From contig NZ_JAHBDK010000040.1 in the NCBI RefSeq assembly GCF_019956415.1, forward strand, positions 1 to 49,145: DNA of 49,145 nucleotides. The letters are read 5' to 3'. The notes beneath the pieces are model-generated. The model saw only the letters and a program-made list of their open reading frames with translations, had not been told where the DNA came from and ran no database searches. Origin of the DNA: Pseudomonas sp. GL-B-19. Its GTDB lineage: Bacteria > Pseudomonadota > Gammaproteobacteria > Pseudomonadales > Pseudomonadaceae. Below, one piece after another: positions 29,360-37,802 of this stretch (position 1 is its first letter; each line of letters opens with the position of its first letter). The position numbers were made by a program, and so were the translations under genes.

Positions 29360-29424
29360 GAGCGTGACTTGTTTTTGGTGTCGATGCAATCTGAATCCAG
29401 CAGAGCCACCGGAGACCAACAATA

Positions 29425-30264
29425 ATGACTACCTTGCCTTTCGCACCTGCGCTATCACTGGACGACATCGTCGATCTCGAGCGTTACCCCATTACCGATC
29501 GCGCCAACCCCGCCTATCTCGCACTGGTCACTCACAGTCAGTCATTGCTGGGACAAGAGGGCGTTGCGATCTTCCCGGGTTTCGTTCGCAATCCATCGGT
29601 TGTCGCAATGGCGGATCAGACGCTTGCCTTGCACTCGCGTATGTTTCATTTTCGGGAAAACCACACGGTTTATTTCAAACCTCAAGATGAAAGCGTTGAT
29701 CCAGAACATCCGCTACGACGGTTGATGAACACTGCAAAAGATACCGTCGCTTATGCCGATATCCCGGCCGATCATTTGATCAGGCAGATCTATGAGTCGG
29801 ATGAAGTACTTTCTTTCATCAAGGATGTTTTGGATCTGGACACGCTCTATCGTCATGCAGATCCGTTGGCCGCCCTTAACTTGCAGGGCTTTACGGCGGG
29901 GCAGCAGCTGGGCTGGCACTTTGATCGTTCCGACTTCAGCGTCACGCTGTCCCTTCAGGCGGCGAGCGCTGGTGGGGATTTTGAGTACGTACGCATGCTG
30001 CGTAATGAAAGCGACGATTGCTATGACGCGGTCAGGCAGTTTCTCGATGACCCGAACACACAGCAGATAGAGGTTCTGCCTCAAGTGCCCGGTACCCTGA
30101 CATTGTTCCGTGGCCGCTATTCATTGCACCGGGTGACGCCGGTGGAAGGGGGCAGGTTGAGGCTCAACGCAGTTTTCGCGTACGTGGACCAGCCCAACGT
30201 CGAATTCAGTGCCTATGCCCGCCAGTTGTTCTACGGGCGTACCACCGTAGATCCATTGGTTTAA
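29425..30264 (+). CDS. 2-oxoglutarate/Fe(II)-dependent oxygenase
   Basis: The 279-residue protein shows the facial triad of the double-stranded beta-helix oxygenases: His165 and Asp167 in GWHFDRSDF, then His235 in RYSLHRVTPVEGG and the 2-oxoglutarate-binding Arg in GRLRLNAVF. GGAG precedes the start at about 10 bases. Such enzymes hydroxylate or demethylate small molecules with O2 and 2-oxoglutarate. The gene is divergent from the LysR gene and upstream of a betaine-type binding protein and a glutathione-dependent formaldehyde dehydrogenase. This suggests oxidative demethylation of a methylated amine or similar, releasing formaldehyde (inference from context). The exact subfamily is not recognised. 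Confidence 0.8.
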   Translation: MTTLPFAPALSLDDIVDLERYPITDRANPAYLALVTHSQSLLGQEGVAIFPGFVRNPSVVAMADQTLALHSRMFHFRENHTVYFKPQDESVDPEHPLRRLMNTAKDTVAYADIPADHLIRQIYESDEVLSFIKDVLDLDTLYRHADPLAALNLQGFTAGQQLGWHFDRSDFSVTLSLQAASAGGDFEYVRMLRNESDDCYDAVRQFLDDPNTQQIEVLPQVPGTLTLFRGRYSLHRVTPVEGGRLRLNAVFAYVDQPNVEFSAYARQLFYGRTTVDPLV

Positions 30265-30418
30265 GTTTCGCCAATAACAATAAAAGCAATTGATTCACTT
30301 CTTCGCTTCACATGTTTGCGCACGCACCTGTCCATACTGAATCTGATGGGCTCGTTTGCTCCTGTGTCGCACACAACAGTTCGCTGCCCCCAATAATAAT
30401 GATTCGGAGCGTCTGATT

Positions 30419-31387
30419 ATGAAAAACAGGAAGAGTTTGCTGGCCTCGTTACTCACCCTTGGCTTGATCGTCGGTAGTGCTTCAAGCCAGGCTTCAGGAT
30501 GGTGTGAATCGGGCAAACCGGTGAAATTTGCCGGTCTGAATTGGGAGAGCGGGATGCTCCTCACCGATATCATGATGATCGTGCTCAAGGAGGGCTACGG
30601 TTGTGCAACAGATCAGTTGGTGGGTAACACCATCATTCTTGAGACTGCTTTGGCCGGCAACGACATTCAAGTGTTTGGCGAAGAGTGGATGGAGCGCAGC
30701 GAAGTCTGGAAAAAAGCGGCGGCCGCTGGAAAGGTTGTCGGGGTTGGCGCTCCGATCATCGGTGCGACTCAGGGGTGGTATGTACCGCGCTATGTCGTTG
30801 AGGGGGACGCAAAGCGCAATAAGTCAGCACCCGCACCAGACCTCAAAACAGTCTCTGACCTGAGCAAATACCCGAAGGTTTTTCGAGATTCGGAGGAACC
30901 GTCTAAAGGGCGCTTCTATAACTGCCCTGCTGGTTGGATTTGTGAGCAGGACAATACCGAGATGTTGAAAGAGTATGGTCTTGAAAACACCTTCACGAAT
31001 TTCCGTCCGGGAACCGGTGCCGCATTGGATGCGGCTGTCCTGTCCAGCTATAAACGCGGTGAGCCGGTACTGTTTTACTACTGGTCACCGACTCCGCTAA
31101 TGGGGCAGATCGATGCGATAAGACTGGAAGAAAAGACCGGGGCCGACAAAAACGTCATTACCATGGTTGGACTCTCCAAGCCTTTTCATGACCAAGCTCC
31201 CGAACTGGTCGCGGTGCTGGAGAAGGTTAATATTCCTATCGATATGTTGAACCAGAACCTGGCGAGGATGGTCAAGGAGCGCATCGAATCACCGAAGCTG
31301 GCCAGGTTGTTCCTTAAGGAACACCCGGAAGTCTGGCATGCCTGGGTCGATGAAGCCGCTGCAAAAAAGATCCAGGCATCACTCTAG
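30419..31387 (+). CDS. Betaine/quaternary-amine-type ABC substrate-binding protein
   Basis: Start ATG 30419 follows CGGAGCG and gives a signal peptide (LLASLLTLGLIVGSASSQAS). The 322-residue mature protein is of the OpuAC/ProX family: PVKFAGLNWESGMLLTDIMM, GATQGWYVPRYVVEG with aromatic residues of the ligand cage, RFYNCPAGWICEQDN and VLFYYWSPTPLMG. No permease or ATPase gene is adjacent. In P. aeruginosa, orphan binding proteins of this family (CbcX, BetX, CaiX) are known to share the CbcWV core, and this one probably does likewise. Its ligand could be a betaine or another methylated cation. Confidence 0.85.
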   Translation: MKNRKSLLASLLTLGLIVGSASSQASGWCESGKPVKFAGLNWESGMLLTDIMMIVLKEGYGCATDQLVGNTIILETALAGNDIQVFGEEWMERSEVWKKAAAAGKVVGVGAPIIGATQGWYVPRYVVEGDAKRNKSAPAPDLKTVSDLSKYPKVFRDSEEPSKGRFYNCPAGWICEQDNTEMLKEYGLENTFTNFRPGTGAALDAAVLSSYKRGEPVLFYYWSPTPLMGQIDAIRLEEKTGADKNVITMVGLSKPFHDQAPELVAVLEKVNIPIDMLNQNLARMVKERIESPKLARLFLKEHPEVWHAWVDEAAAKKIQASL

Positions 31388-31505
31388 TCGGTCACGAGGG
31401 CAAGGACGCCCGCCCTTTGTAACGCCCCTCTGAACACATTCTCTTTACTGATTTTTACTGCTTCTACACAGAGGCGGTCCCTCTTTGCGTCCGGGAATTA
31501 CAAAC

Positions 31506-32624
31506 ATGATCAAATCACGAGCGGCCGTTGCCTTCGCGGCAAACCAGCCTCTTCAAATTGTCGAAATCGATGTGGCTGCACCACAGTTCGGCGAGGTACT
31601 GGTACGCATCGTTGCGACAGGTGTGTGCCATACCGATGCGTTTACCCTGTCCGGTGCCGATCCAGAGGGGATCTTCCCCGTCATTCTTGGCCACGAAGGT
31701 GGCGGTATCGTCGAAGCGATTGGCGAGGGGGTAACTTCACTGGCGGTGGGCGATCATGTGATCCCGCTCTACACCCCGGAATGTGGCGACTGCAAATTCT
31801 GCAAGTCAGGGAAAACCAACCTCTGCCAGAAAATTCGTGCGACTCAGGGTAAAGGCCTGATGCCAGACGGCACCAGTCGCTTTTCCTACAACGGCCAACC
31901 GCTGTTCCACTACATGGGCACCTCGACCTTTTCCGAGTACACGGTGCTGCCGGAAATCTCGTTGGCCAAAATTCCGAAGGAGGCGCCGCTGGAGCAGGTT
32001 TGCCTGCTCGGTTGCGGTGTGACGACCGGCATTGGCGCGGTACTCAACACGGCAAAGGTGGAAGAGGGGGCATGCGTGGCTATCTTCGGTCTGGGCGGCA
32101 TTGGCCTGGCAGCCATAATCGGTGCCACCATGGCCAAGGCCGGTCGAATAATCGCGATTGATATCAACCCGGCCAAGTTCGAGATTGCCAGGCAACTGGG
32201 TGCTACCGACTTCATCAACCCCAAGGATTACGACACACCGATCCAGGACGTGATCGTCGAGATGACGCAAGGTGGTGTGGACTACTCATTCGAATGTATT
32301 GGCAACGTCAATCTCATGCGCGCTGCCCTGGAGTGTTGTCACAAGGGTTGGGGGGAGTCGGTGATTATCGGTGTCGCCGGCGCGGGCCAGGAAATCAGTA
32401 CTCGACCGTTCCAGCTAGTGACCGGTCGCGTCTGGCGCGGCTCCGCTTTCGGCGGCGTAAAAGGTCGCAGCGAATTACCCACTTATGTCGAGAAGGCTCA
32501 GACCGGCGAAATCCCGCTAAACACCTTCATCACTCATACCATGGGACTTGAAGACATCAACAAGGCCTTCGAGTTGATGCATGAAGGCAAGAGCATACGC
32601 ACCGTTATCCATTTCGATCGCTGA
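31506..32624 (+). CDS. frmA: S-(hydroxymethyl)glutathione dehydrogenase (class III alcohol dehydrogenase)
   Basis: Start ATG 31506 (MIKSRAAVAFAANQP) is used rather than TTG 31485. The 372-residue enzyme has catalytic-zinc residues Cys41-His42 (TGVCHTDAF) and His63-Glu64 (GHEGGG), the structural-zinc cysteines 93, 96, 99 and 107 (CGDCKFCKSGKTNLC), and the NAD motif GLGGIGLAAIIG. It oxidises S-hydroxymethylglutathione, the adduct of formaldehyde and glutathione, to S-formylglutathione, and also reduces S-nitrosoglutathione. The S-formylglutathione hydrolase gene that often follows is not here; a VOC gene is. This may be a second, pathway-specific copy serving the oxygenase module upstream. Confidence 0.93.
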   Translation: MIKSRAAVAFAANQPLQIVEIDVAAPQFGEVLVRIVATGVCHTDAFTLSGADPEGIFPVILGHEGGGIVEAIGEGVTSLAVGDHVIPLYTPECGDCKFCKSGKTNLCQKIRATQGKGLMPDGTSRFSYNGQPLFHYMGTSTFSEYTVLPEISLAKIPKEAPLEQVCLLGCGVTTGIGAVLNTAKVEEGACVAIFGLGGIGLAAIIGATMAKAGRIIAIDINPAKFEIARQLGATDFINPKDYDTPIQDVIVEMTQGGVDYSFECIGNVNLMRAALECCHKGWGESVIIGVAGAGQEISTRPFQLVTGRVWRGSAFGGVKGRSELPTYVEKAQTGEIPLNTFITHTMGLEDINKAFELMHEGKSIRTVIHFDR

Positions 32625-32712
32625 TAGAACCGCCCTGGCGTACATCGTCAATCGAGCAGCGCCCGGTCGAACTGCATTGCCCATCCCCTGTGTTATCAAA
32701 GAGAGAATCAAA

Positions 32713-33093
32713 ATGAGCATCTTCACTCATGTCACCGTCGGTACCAACGATCTGCAAAAGGCCCGCCGTTTTTACGACAATGTACTCGGCGCACTCGGCC
32801 AGAAACGCATCGCTGATCTGGATGAAAATGGCTCTATCTGGGGGGAGAACGCGCCGTCCTTCTTCGTGCTGAAACCGGCAAACGGCGCGCCTGCCAGTGT
32901 TGGCAACGGCGTCACTGTCAGCTTTGAAGCTCCGGATCGAGCTGCCATCGACGCCTTCCACGCGGCAGCGCTGGCCTGCGGCGGCACCGACGAAGGCGCA
33001 CCCGGGCCACGGGGCTGGGCACCTGATGCTTACGCCGCCTATGCCCGAGATCTGGACGGTAACAAACTGGCCGCGTACTGTTTCAAGCCTTGA
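32713..33093 (+). CDS. VOC-family protein
   Basis: Start ATG 32713 follows GAGAG. The 126-residue protein is a single glyoxalase/bleomycin-resistance-type domain: FTHVTVGTNDLQKARRFYDN, FFVLKPANGAPASVGNGVTV, and YAAYARDLDGNKLAAYCFKP. Homologues are often called lactoylglutathione lyase-like, without proof. Position 88 bases after frmA suggests co-transcription and perhaps a role with a glutathione adduct. Confidence 0.85.
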   Translation: MSIFTHVTVGTNDLQKARRFYDNVLGALGQKRIADLDENGSIWGENAPSFFVLKPANGAPASVGNGVTVSFEAPDRAAIDAFHAAALACGGTDEGAPGPRGWAPDAYAAYARDLDGNKLAAYCFKP

Positions 33094-33109
33094 GTAAGCG
33101 AGTGGCGAA

Positions 33110-35113
33110 TCAAAAGGTGGTTTTCATCGTCAGGTACATGGCACCACGGTCCTCAATCGTTGCGCCAACACCGGAGAAGGACGAGTAGCCACCGGCGAAA
33201 CAGGCGTAGTTTTCGTTGCCGCTAAAGGCGTTCGGTGTGGGGCCGTCACCATCGGTCGGGCCGGTGCTCACGCCACTTGTATTGCACTTGTCGGTTTGGC
33301 CGAAGGCGTCCACGTACTTCAGGTCGACAAAGTATTTGTTGTACACAATGGCACCGACGCCCAACGCGTAGTTGCCGGTGTCCTTGGCACCGCCACCGGA
33401 CACCGGTGACACGCCGGCGAGGCCGACGTTGACGGACACTGGCGCGTTGAGGTCAACACCAGGGAACACCTGGAACCAGGTCGGTGTGAAGTTGACCGCA
33501 AGGCCCCAGTTGTCCCGGGTCGGCTGGTCGACGCCGCGATAGGTGCCTTTGCCTTTGTAGAGTGCTTCGTTCTTGTCATCGAGCTTGAGCAGGTTGCTGT
33601 AGTACAGCTCGGCCAGCAGGGTTGCCGAATCGAACAATGGCGTTTTCGGCAGGGGCAACAGACCGTTCAGCGTCCAGTGCAAGGTGTCACCGGTGGCGCT
33701 CAGGCTGTCGCCGCGGCTCGGGGTGTCGTAGATCACCCCCGTGGAAGCGGTGCGCGCCGGCAACAGGCCGAGGCCTTGGCCCAGGCCCAGCGGGCTGGTG
33801 GTGCTGACGATGGCCGGGATACTGGCCAGCGGCATGTTGTGACGCACGTTCAGGTCCGAACCTACACTCACAACGCCGACATCCTTGGACAGACTCAGGC
33901 CGAAAATCTGAATATTGTCGGCATAGGCCAGTTGATAGGTGGCGGTGCTCAACGAGTTGAGCGTGTTGACCAGCGCCGGCACTTGCCCGGCTGGCCGGGT
34001 GCCGTTCGGGTTGGCCGAGGAGATGCCTCTGGCATCCAGCCAGGCTTGCGGCAGGATGTCCGAGGTTTCGCGGTAGTAGACGCCGAGCGTCCCGTCCAGC
34101 CAGGCCGGCGACCACTTGGCCATCACGCCCCAGTCACCGCTGTTGTGCGGATCCAGGTCATGACCACGACGCACGTTGGTCAACGCGTTGCACTGTGCCA
34201 GGCCACAACCCAGAGGGCTGCCCGGAACCACGGCGTTGGTGTTGCCCAACAGGAACGATTTGGCGCCAAAGCCCACCAGATCGGAACCACCGTAGTAGGT
34301 GCCCGCTTCGGGCAGGCGAGCGGCGTCCCAATCCAGGAAGTACTGCGCACCCACGGTCAACTCGGGGTTAACGGTGAACGACATCGACAACTGGTTACGC
34401 GGAACGAACAGCTCCTTGGTTTCCGTACCCGGCGACGCCGCCAGTTTGGCCAGGTCGAGGCCGGACTGGCCGTAGCTGATCGAGTGCACCGGGTTGAGAA
34501 TGGTTTCGCCCCAGAACACGTTGTGCTGACCGGCCTTGGCGCTGAACAAAGACTCTTCGCCCACTTCGGTGCTGTAGAACACGAACGCATCGAGAATTTC
34601 GCCAGACGGCCCGGTGTAATAACGCTGGGCGTAGTTGCTCAGGTGCGGGCTGCCAAAGCCGACGTCGTCGTTGGTGACGCCGGCCAGGCGTGGATCGTTA
34701 GCGATCAGGCCGGACCGTGAGTCATTGCCGTTAACGAACGGGTTGGAGTTGGAACCGGTGTTTTCATACGCCTTGTCGTACCAGCTGGCAGCACTGACAC
34801 GAAAGCCCATGGCGTTCTTGTAGACCACGTCCATCTCGGTCAACAGGTCGACACGGTTGGTGATGTCGGTACCGGCCTTGCGGAAGTTGTAGTCGCCATC
34901 GTTGTTGTTTGGCGTCCCCAACATGCGCTTGTCGGCGCTTTCGGTGCGCACACCGTAGTTGTACCTGACGGTGTTATCGATACGCGCGGCCCAGTCCGGA
35001 TTGCCCGTATCCAGTTCAACCGCCTGGGCGGTCGGCATGGAAGCCGCCAGGATGGCCGAAGCCAGCAAGGTGTAGCGCGGAACCGTGAACCCTTGACGCT
35101 TATTGTTGGGCAT
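33110..35113 (-). CDS. DUF1302-family outer-membrane protein
   Basis: The 667-residue protein begins with a signal peptide (LLASAILAASMPTAQA) and matches DUF1302 by its opening VELDTGNPDWAARIDNTVRY, a long section of amphipathic strands (VGAQYFLDWDAARLPEAGTY) and the terminal GAMYLTMKTTF with final Phe, consistent with an outer-membrane barrel. DUF1302 genes are usually beside DUF1329 genes and lipid or sterol-type catabolic functions; here it stands alone, convergent with the VOC gene. Role unknown, perhaps uptake of a hydrophobic compound. Confidence 0.85.
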   Translation of the reverse strand: MPNNKRQGFTVPRYTLLASAILAASMPTAQAVELDTGNPDWAARIDNTVRYNYGVRTESADKRMLGTPNNNDGDYNFRKAGTDITNRVDLLTEMDVVYKNAMGFRVSAASWYDKAYENTGSNSNPFVNGNDSRSGLIANDPRLAGVTNDDVGFGSPHLSNYAQRYYTGPSGEILDAFVFYSTEVGEESLFSAKAGQHNVFWGETILNPVHSISYGQSGLDLAKLAASPGTETKELFVPRNQLSMSFTVNPELTVGAQYFLDWDAARLPEAGTYYGGSDLVGFGAKSFLLGNTNAVVPGSPLGCGLAQCNALTNVRRGHDLDPHNSGDWGVMAKWSPAWLDGTLGVYYRETSDILPQAWLDARGISSANPNGTRPAGQVPALVNTLNSLSTATYQLAYADNIQIFGLSLSKDVGVVSVGSDLNVRHNMPLASIPAIVSTTSPLGLGQGLGLLPARTASTGVIYDTPSRGDSLSATGDTLHWTLNGLLPLPKTPLFDSATLLAELYYSNLLKLDDKNEALYKGKGTYRGVDQPTRDNWGLAVNFTPTWFQVFPGVDLNAPVSVNVGLAGVSPVSGGGAKDTGNYALGVGAIVYNKYFVDLKYVDAFGQTDKCNTSGVSTGPTDGDGPTPNAFSGNENYACFAGGYSSFSGVGATIEDRGAMYLTMKTTF

Positions 35114-35394
35114 TGCGTGTCCCCGCCTGCTTTTATTTTTTACAAGCGTAGCGGCATTCCCGCACTTCCTTGTTCCACGGACTTTTCTTGATGACGTTTT
35201 TTACCGGGTAAAGGCACCGAGCATGGCAGTGGAGTAAAAAACTCACAGTCTGGTCGTGGAAGAGGGGGGCTTTCTCTACGACTCTAAAGGCGTGGCCTTG
35301 GTCGCAGGGATTTGAAATGCACGGCGTTGCTCGGCAGAATCGTGTCCCGATCTGGCCTAAGGTGCCGGACGTTCGTGGTGAAAAGGAACTGCAG

Positions 35395-36090
35395 TTGAAC
35401 GAACAGACATTGTCCATGCGCCTGGAGCGCGTGGCGGCGCATGTGCCAGCAGATGCGCGCCTGGCCGATATCGGCTCGGATCACGGCTACCTGCCGGTGG
35501 CGTTGATGCGCCGGGGCGCCATCGTGGCGGCGGTGGCCGGCGAGGTGGCATTGACGCCGTTCCGCTCGGCTGAACGCACCGTGCGCGAGAACGACCTCGA
35601 CCAGCGAATCACCGTGCGCCTGGCCAATGGCCTGGATGCGATCGAACCGGGAGACGGGATCACGGCGATCAGCATCTGTGGCATGGGCGGCGAGACGATT
35701 CGCGACATCCTCGACAGTGGCAAGGCGCGCCTGAGTGGCCAGGAGCGACTGATCCTGCAGCCCAACGGCGGCGAGCAGCCACTGCGTCAATGGCTGATGG
35801 AAAATGGCTACCGCATCCTCTGCGAGGAAGTGCTGCGGGAAAACCGTTTCGACTACGAAATCATCGTCGCCGAGCGCGACGGGCCGATGGTGTACACCGC
35901 CGAGGAGCTGTATTTCGGCCCTCTGCAGATGCAGGCGCGCAGCCCTGCGTTCCTGGTCAAGTGGCAGCGCCTGTTGCGCGAGAAACAGAAGACCCTGAAC
36001 AGCTTTGCCCGGGCTCGGCAGGCTGTGCCCGAGGAGACGGTGCGGGACATCGCCCGGCAAGCCCGGTGGATCACCGAACTGCTGGCTTGA
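35395..36090 (+). CDS. trmK: tRNA (adenine(22)-N1)-methyltransferase TrmK
   Basis: TTG 35395 is chosen as start because AAGGA lies at 35383-35387 with a 7-base gap; an ATG at 35416 (MRLERVAAHV) is an alternative. The 231-residue class I methyltransferase has the SAM motif LADIGSDHGYLPVALMRRG and the catalytic-region ISICGMGGETIRDIL and LILQPNGGEQPLRQWL. TrmK methylates N1 of A22 in the D-loop region of tRNAs. The gene is isolated, unrelated to its neighbours. Confidence 0.88.
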   Translation: MNEQTLSMRLERVAAHVPADARLADIGSDHGYLPVALMRRGAIVAAVAGEVALTPFRSAERTVRENDLDQRITVRLANGLDAIEPGDGITAISICGMGGETIRDILDSGKARLSGQERLILQPNGGEQPLRQWLMENGYRILCEEVLRENRFDYEIIVAERDGPMVYTAEELYFGPLQMQARSPAFLVKWQRLLREKQKTLNSFARARQAVPEETVRDIARQARWITELLA

Positions 36091-36201
36091 TCCCGCCCAA
36101 GGTGTCTGGGTACTGATGCCGACATTCAGAGCTTTCATTGACGGAGGGCAGGGGAGTCCAATCGCTTTGATGGATTAATCTGAAGCGAACTATTTACCTT
36201 G

Positions 36202-36235
36202 TATACGGGAAATCATATATTCGTTTTCCCGTATA
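36202..36235. promoter_or_regulatory. Candidate ArsR operator
   Basis: TATACGGGAAA (36202-36212) and TTTCCCGTATA (36225-36235) form a perfect 11-bp inverted repeat with a 12-base centre, about 105 bases before arsR. An operator of this type would allow autorepression of arsR and the following genes, relieved by arsenite. Confidence 0.65.
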
Positions 36236-36340
36236 TGAGCTGAGACTTCACCCTGACCAGCAAAGCCTGTGTCCTTTCGCTGGTGAGCGTTTCGATCAGA
36301 TCATCACTCTCTTGGTCAAAAACAAACACTGAGAAACGAT

Positions 36341-36703
36341 ATGGCTGACCCTCTGACACCGACCACTGTCTTCAAATGCCTGGCTGACGACACTCGGGTC
36401 CGCACGATGATGCTCATCACCCGTGAAGGAGAGCTATGTGTTTGCGAGCTGACCTGCGCGTTGAATGAGAGTCAGCCAAAAGTCTCCAGACACCTCGCGC
36501 AGTTGCGCAGTTGCGGTTTGCTGTCGGACCGTCGGCAAGGCCAATGGGTGTATTACCGATTGCACCCAAATCTCCCTGATTGGGTCCATCAAGTGCTGAC
36601 CACTGTGCTCGAAAGCAACCAGCATTGGTTGAGCCCTGACGCCAAACGCCTTGAAGAAATGGGTGACCGTCCTGAACGGGCACTGGCCTGCTGCGAAAGC
36701 TGA
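36341..36703 (+). CDS. arsR: Arsenic-responsive repressor ArsR
   Basis: The 120-residue winged-helix protein has the As(III)-sensing motif GELCVCELTCAL at 30-41, with Cys33, Cys35 and Cys39, directly before the recognition helix NESQPKVSRHLAQLR. Two more cysteines (ACCES) lie at the C-terminus. It represses the downstream GAPDH and arsJ genes until arsenite binds. The perfect inverted repeat at 36202-36235 is its likely operator. The 85-base gap to the next gene permits co-transcription. Confidence 0.9.
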   Translation: MADPLTPTTVFKCLADDTRVRTMMLITREGELCVCELTCALNESQPKVSRHLAQLRSCGLLSDRRQGQWVYYRLHPNLPDWVHQVLTTVLESNQHWLSPDAKRLEEMGDRPERALACCES

Positions 36704-36788
36704 ATCGCCGATTCCGCTTCATTGAATACATCGGCCAGTTCGACACCCGGTCGAATTCCCACTGACAACAGATACAGAGCACAACAAC

Positions 36789-37793
36789 ATGACTATCAAA
36801 GTTGGCATCAATGGTTTTGGCCGGATCGGTCGCCTCGCTTTGCGAGCAGCCTGGAGCTGGCCGGAGTTTGAGTTCGTGCAGATCAACGACCCAGCTGGGG
36901 ACGCGGCGACTCATGCGCACCTGCTGAACTTCGATTCGGTACACGGCCGTTGGAATTACCAGGCCGATTCCGAGGGCGACAGCATCGTCATCGACGGCAA
37001 ACGAATCAAGGTAACGGGCAACACGGTAATTGCCGCCACCGATTGGTCGGGCTGTGATCTGGTGATTGAAGCCAGCGGCAAGATGAAGACCGTCGCCGTG
37101 CTTCAGGCTTACCTCGACCAAGGCGTGAAGCGTGTGGTGGTCAGCGCCCCGGTGAAGGAAAAAGGCGCGTTGAACATCGTCATGGGCGTCAATCATCAAC
37201 TGTTCAATGCGGCGCAACATCGCATCGTCACGGCGGCGTCATGCACCACCAATTGCCTCGCTCCAGTCGTTAAAGTGATCCACGAAAAGCTGGGTATTCG
37301 TCACGGTTCGATCACTACTATTCACGACCTGACCAACACTCAGAGCATCCTCGATCAGCCGCACAAGGATCTGCGCCGTGCGCGTGCTTCGGGTATGAGC
37401 CTGATCCCGACCAGCACCGGTTCGGCCACCGCCATTGCCGAAATTTTCCCGGAGCTGCGTGGACGCCTCAATGGTCACGCCGTTCGCGTGCCGCTGGCCA
37501 ACGCTTCGCTGACTGACTGTGTCTTTGAAGTCGAGCGGGCCACCACGGTCGAAGAGGTCAATCAGTTCCTCAAGGACGCTTCCGAGAACGAGCTTAAAGA
37601 CATTCTCGGATTCGAAGAGCGTCCACTGGTGTCCATCGACTACCGTACCGACCCGCGTTCATCGATTATCGATGCGCTGTCGACCATGGTCATCAACGGC
37701 ACTCAGGTCAAACTCTATGCTTGGTACGACAACGAATGGGGCTATGCCAACCGCACCGTCGAACTGGCCAGAATGGTCGGTCTGGCAGTCTAA
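36789..37793 (+). CDS. ArsJ-associated glyceraldehyde-3-phosphate dehydrogenase
   Basis: The 334-residue enzyme is a full-length GAPDH: NAD motif GINGFGRIGRLALRA, catalytic Cys152 in TAASCTTNCLAP, and WYDNEWGYANR near the C-terminus. It lies between arsR and arsJ. From published work on this gene pair, arsenate replaces phosphate in the reaction and yields 1-arseno-3-phosphoglycerate, which ArsJ exports and which hydrolyses outside, so the pair gives arsenate resistance. A housekeeping GAPDH is expected elsewhere. The next gene starts 9 bases downstream. Confidence 0.92.
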   Translation: MTIKVGINGFGRIGRLALRAAWSWPEFEFVQINDPAGDAATHAHLLNFDSVHGRWNYQADSEGDSIVIDGKRIKVTGNTVIAATDWSGCDLVIEASGKMKTVAVLQAYLDQGVKRVVVSAPVKEKGALNIVMGVNHQLFNAAQHRIVTAASCTTNCLAPVVKVIHEKLGIRHGSITTIHDLTNTQSILDQPHKDLRRARASGMSLIPTSTGSATAIAEIFPELRGRLNGHAVRVPLANASLTDCVFEVERATTVEEVNQFLKDASENELKDILGFEERPLVSIDYRTDPRSSIIDALSTMVINGTQVKLYAWYDNEWGYANRTVELARMVGLAV

Positions 37794-37802
37794 GGTGCGG
37801 TC

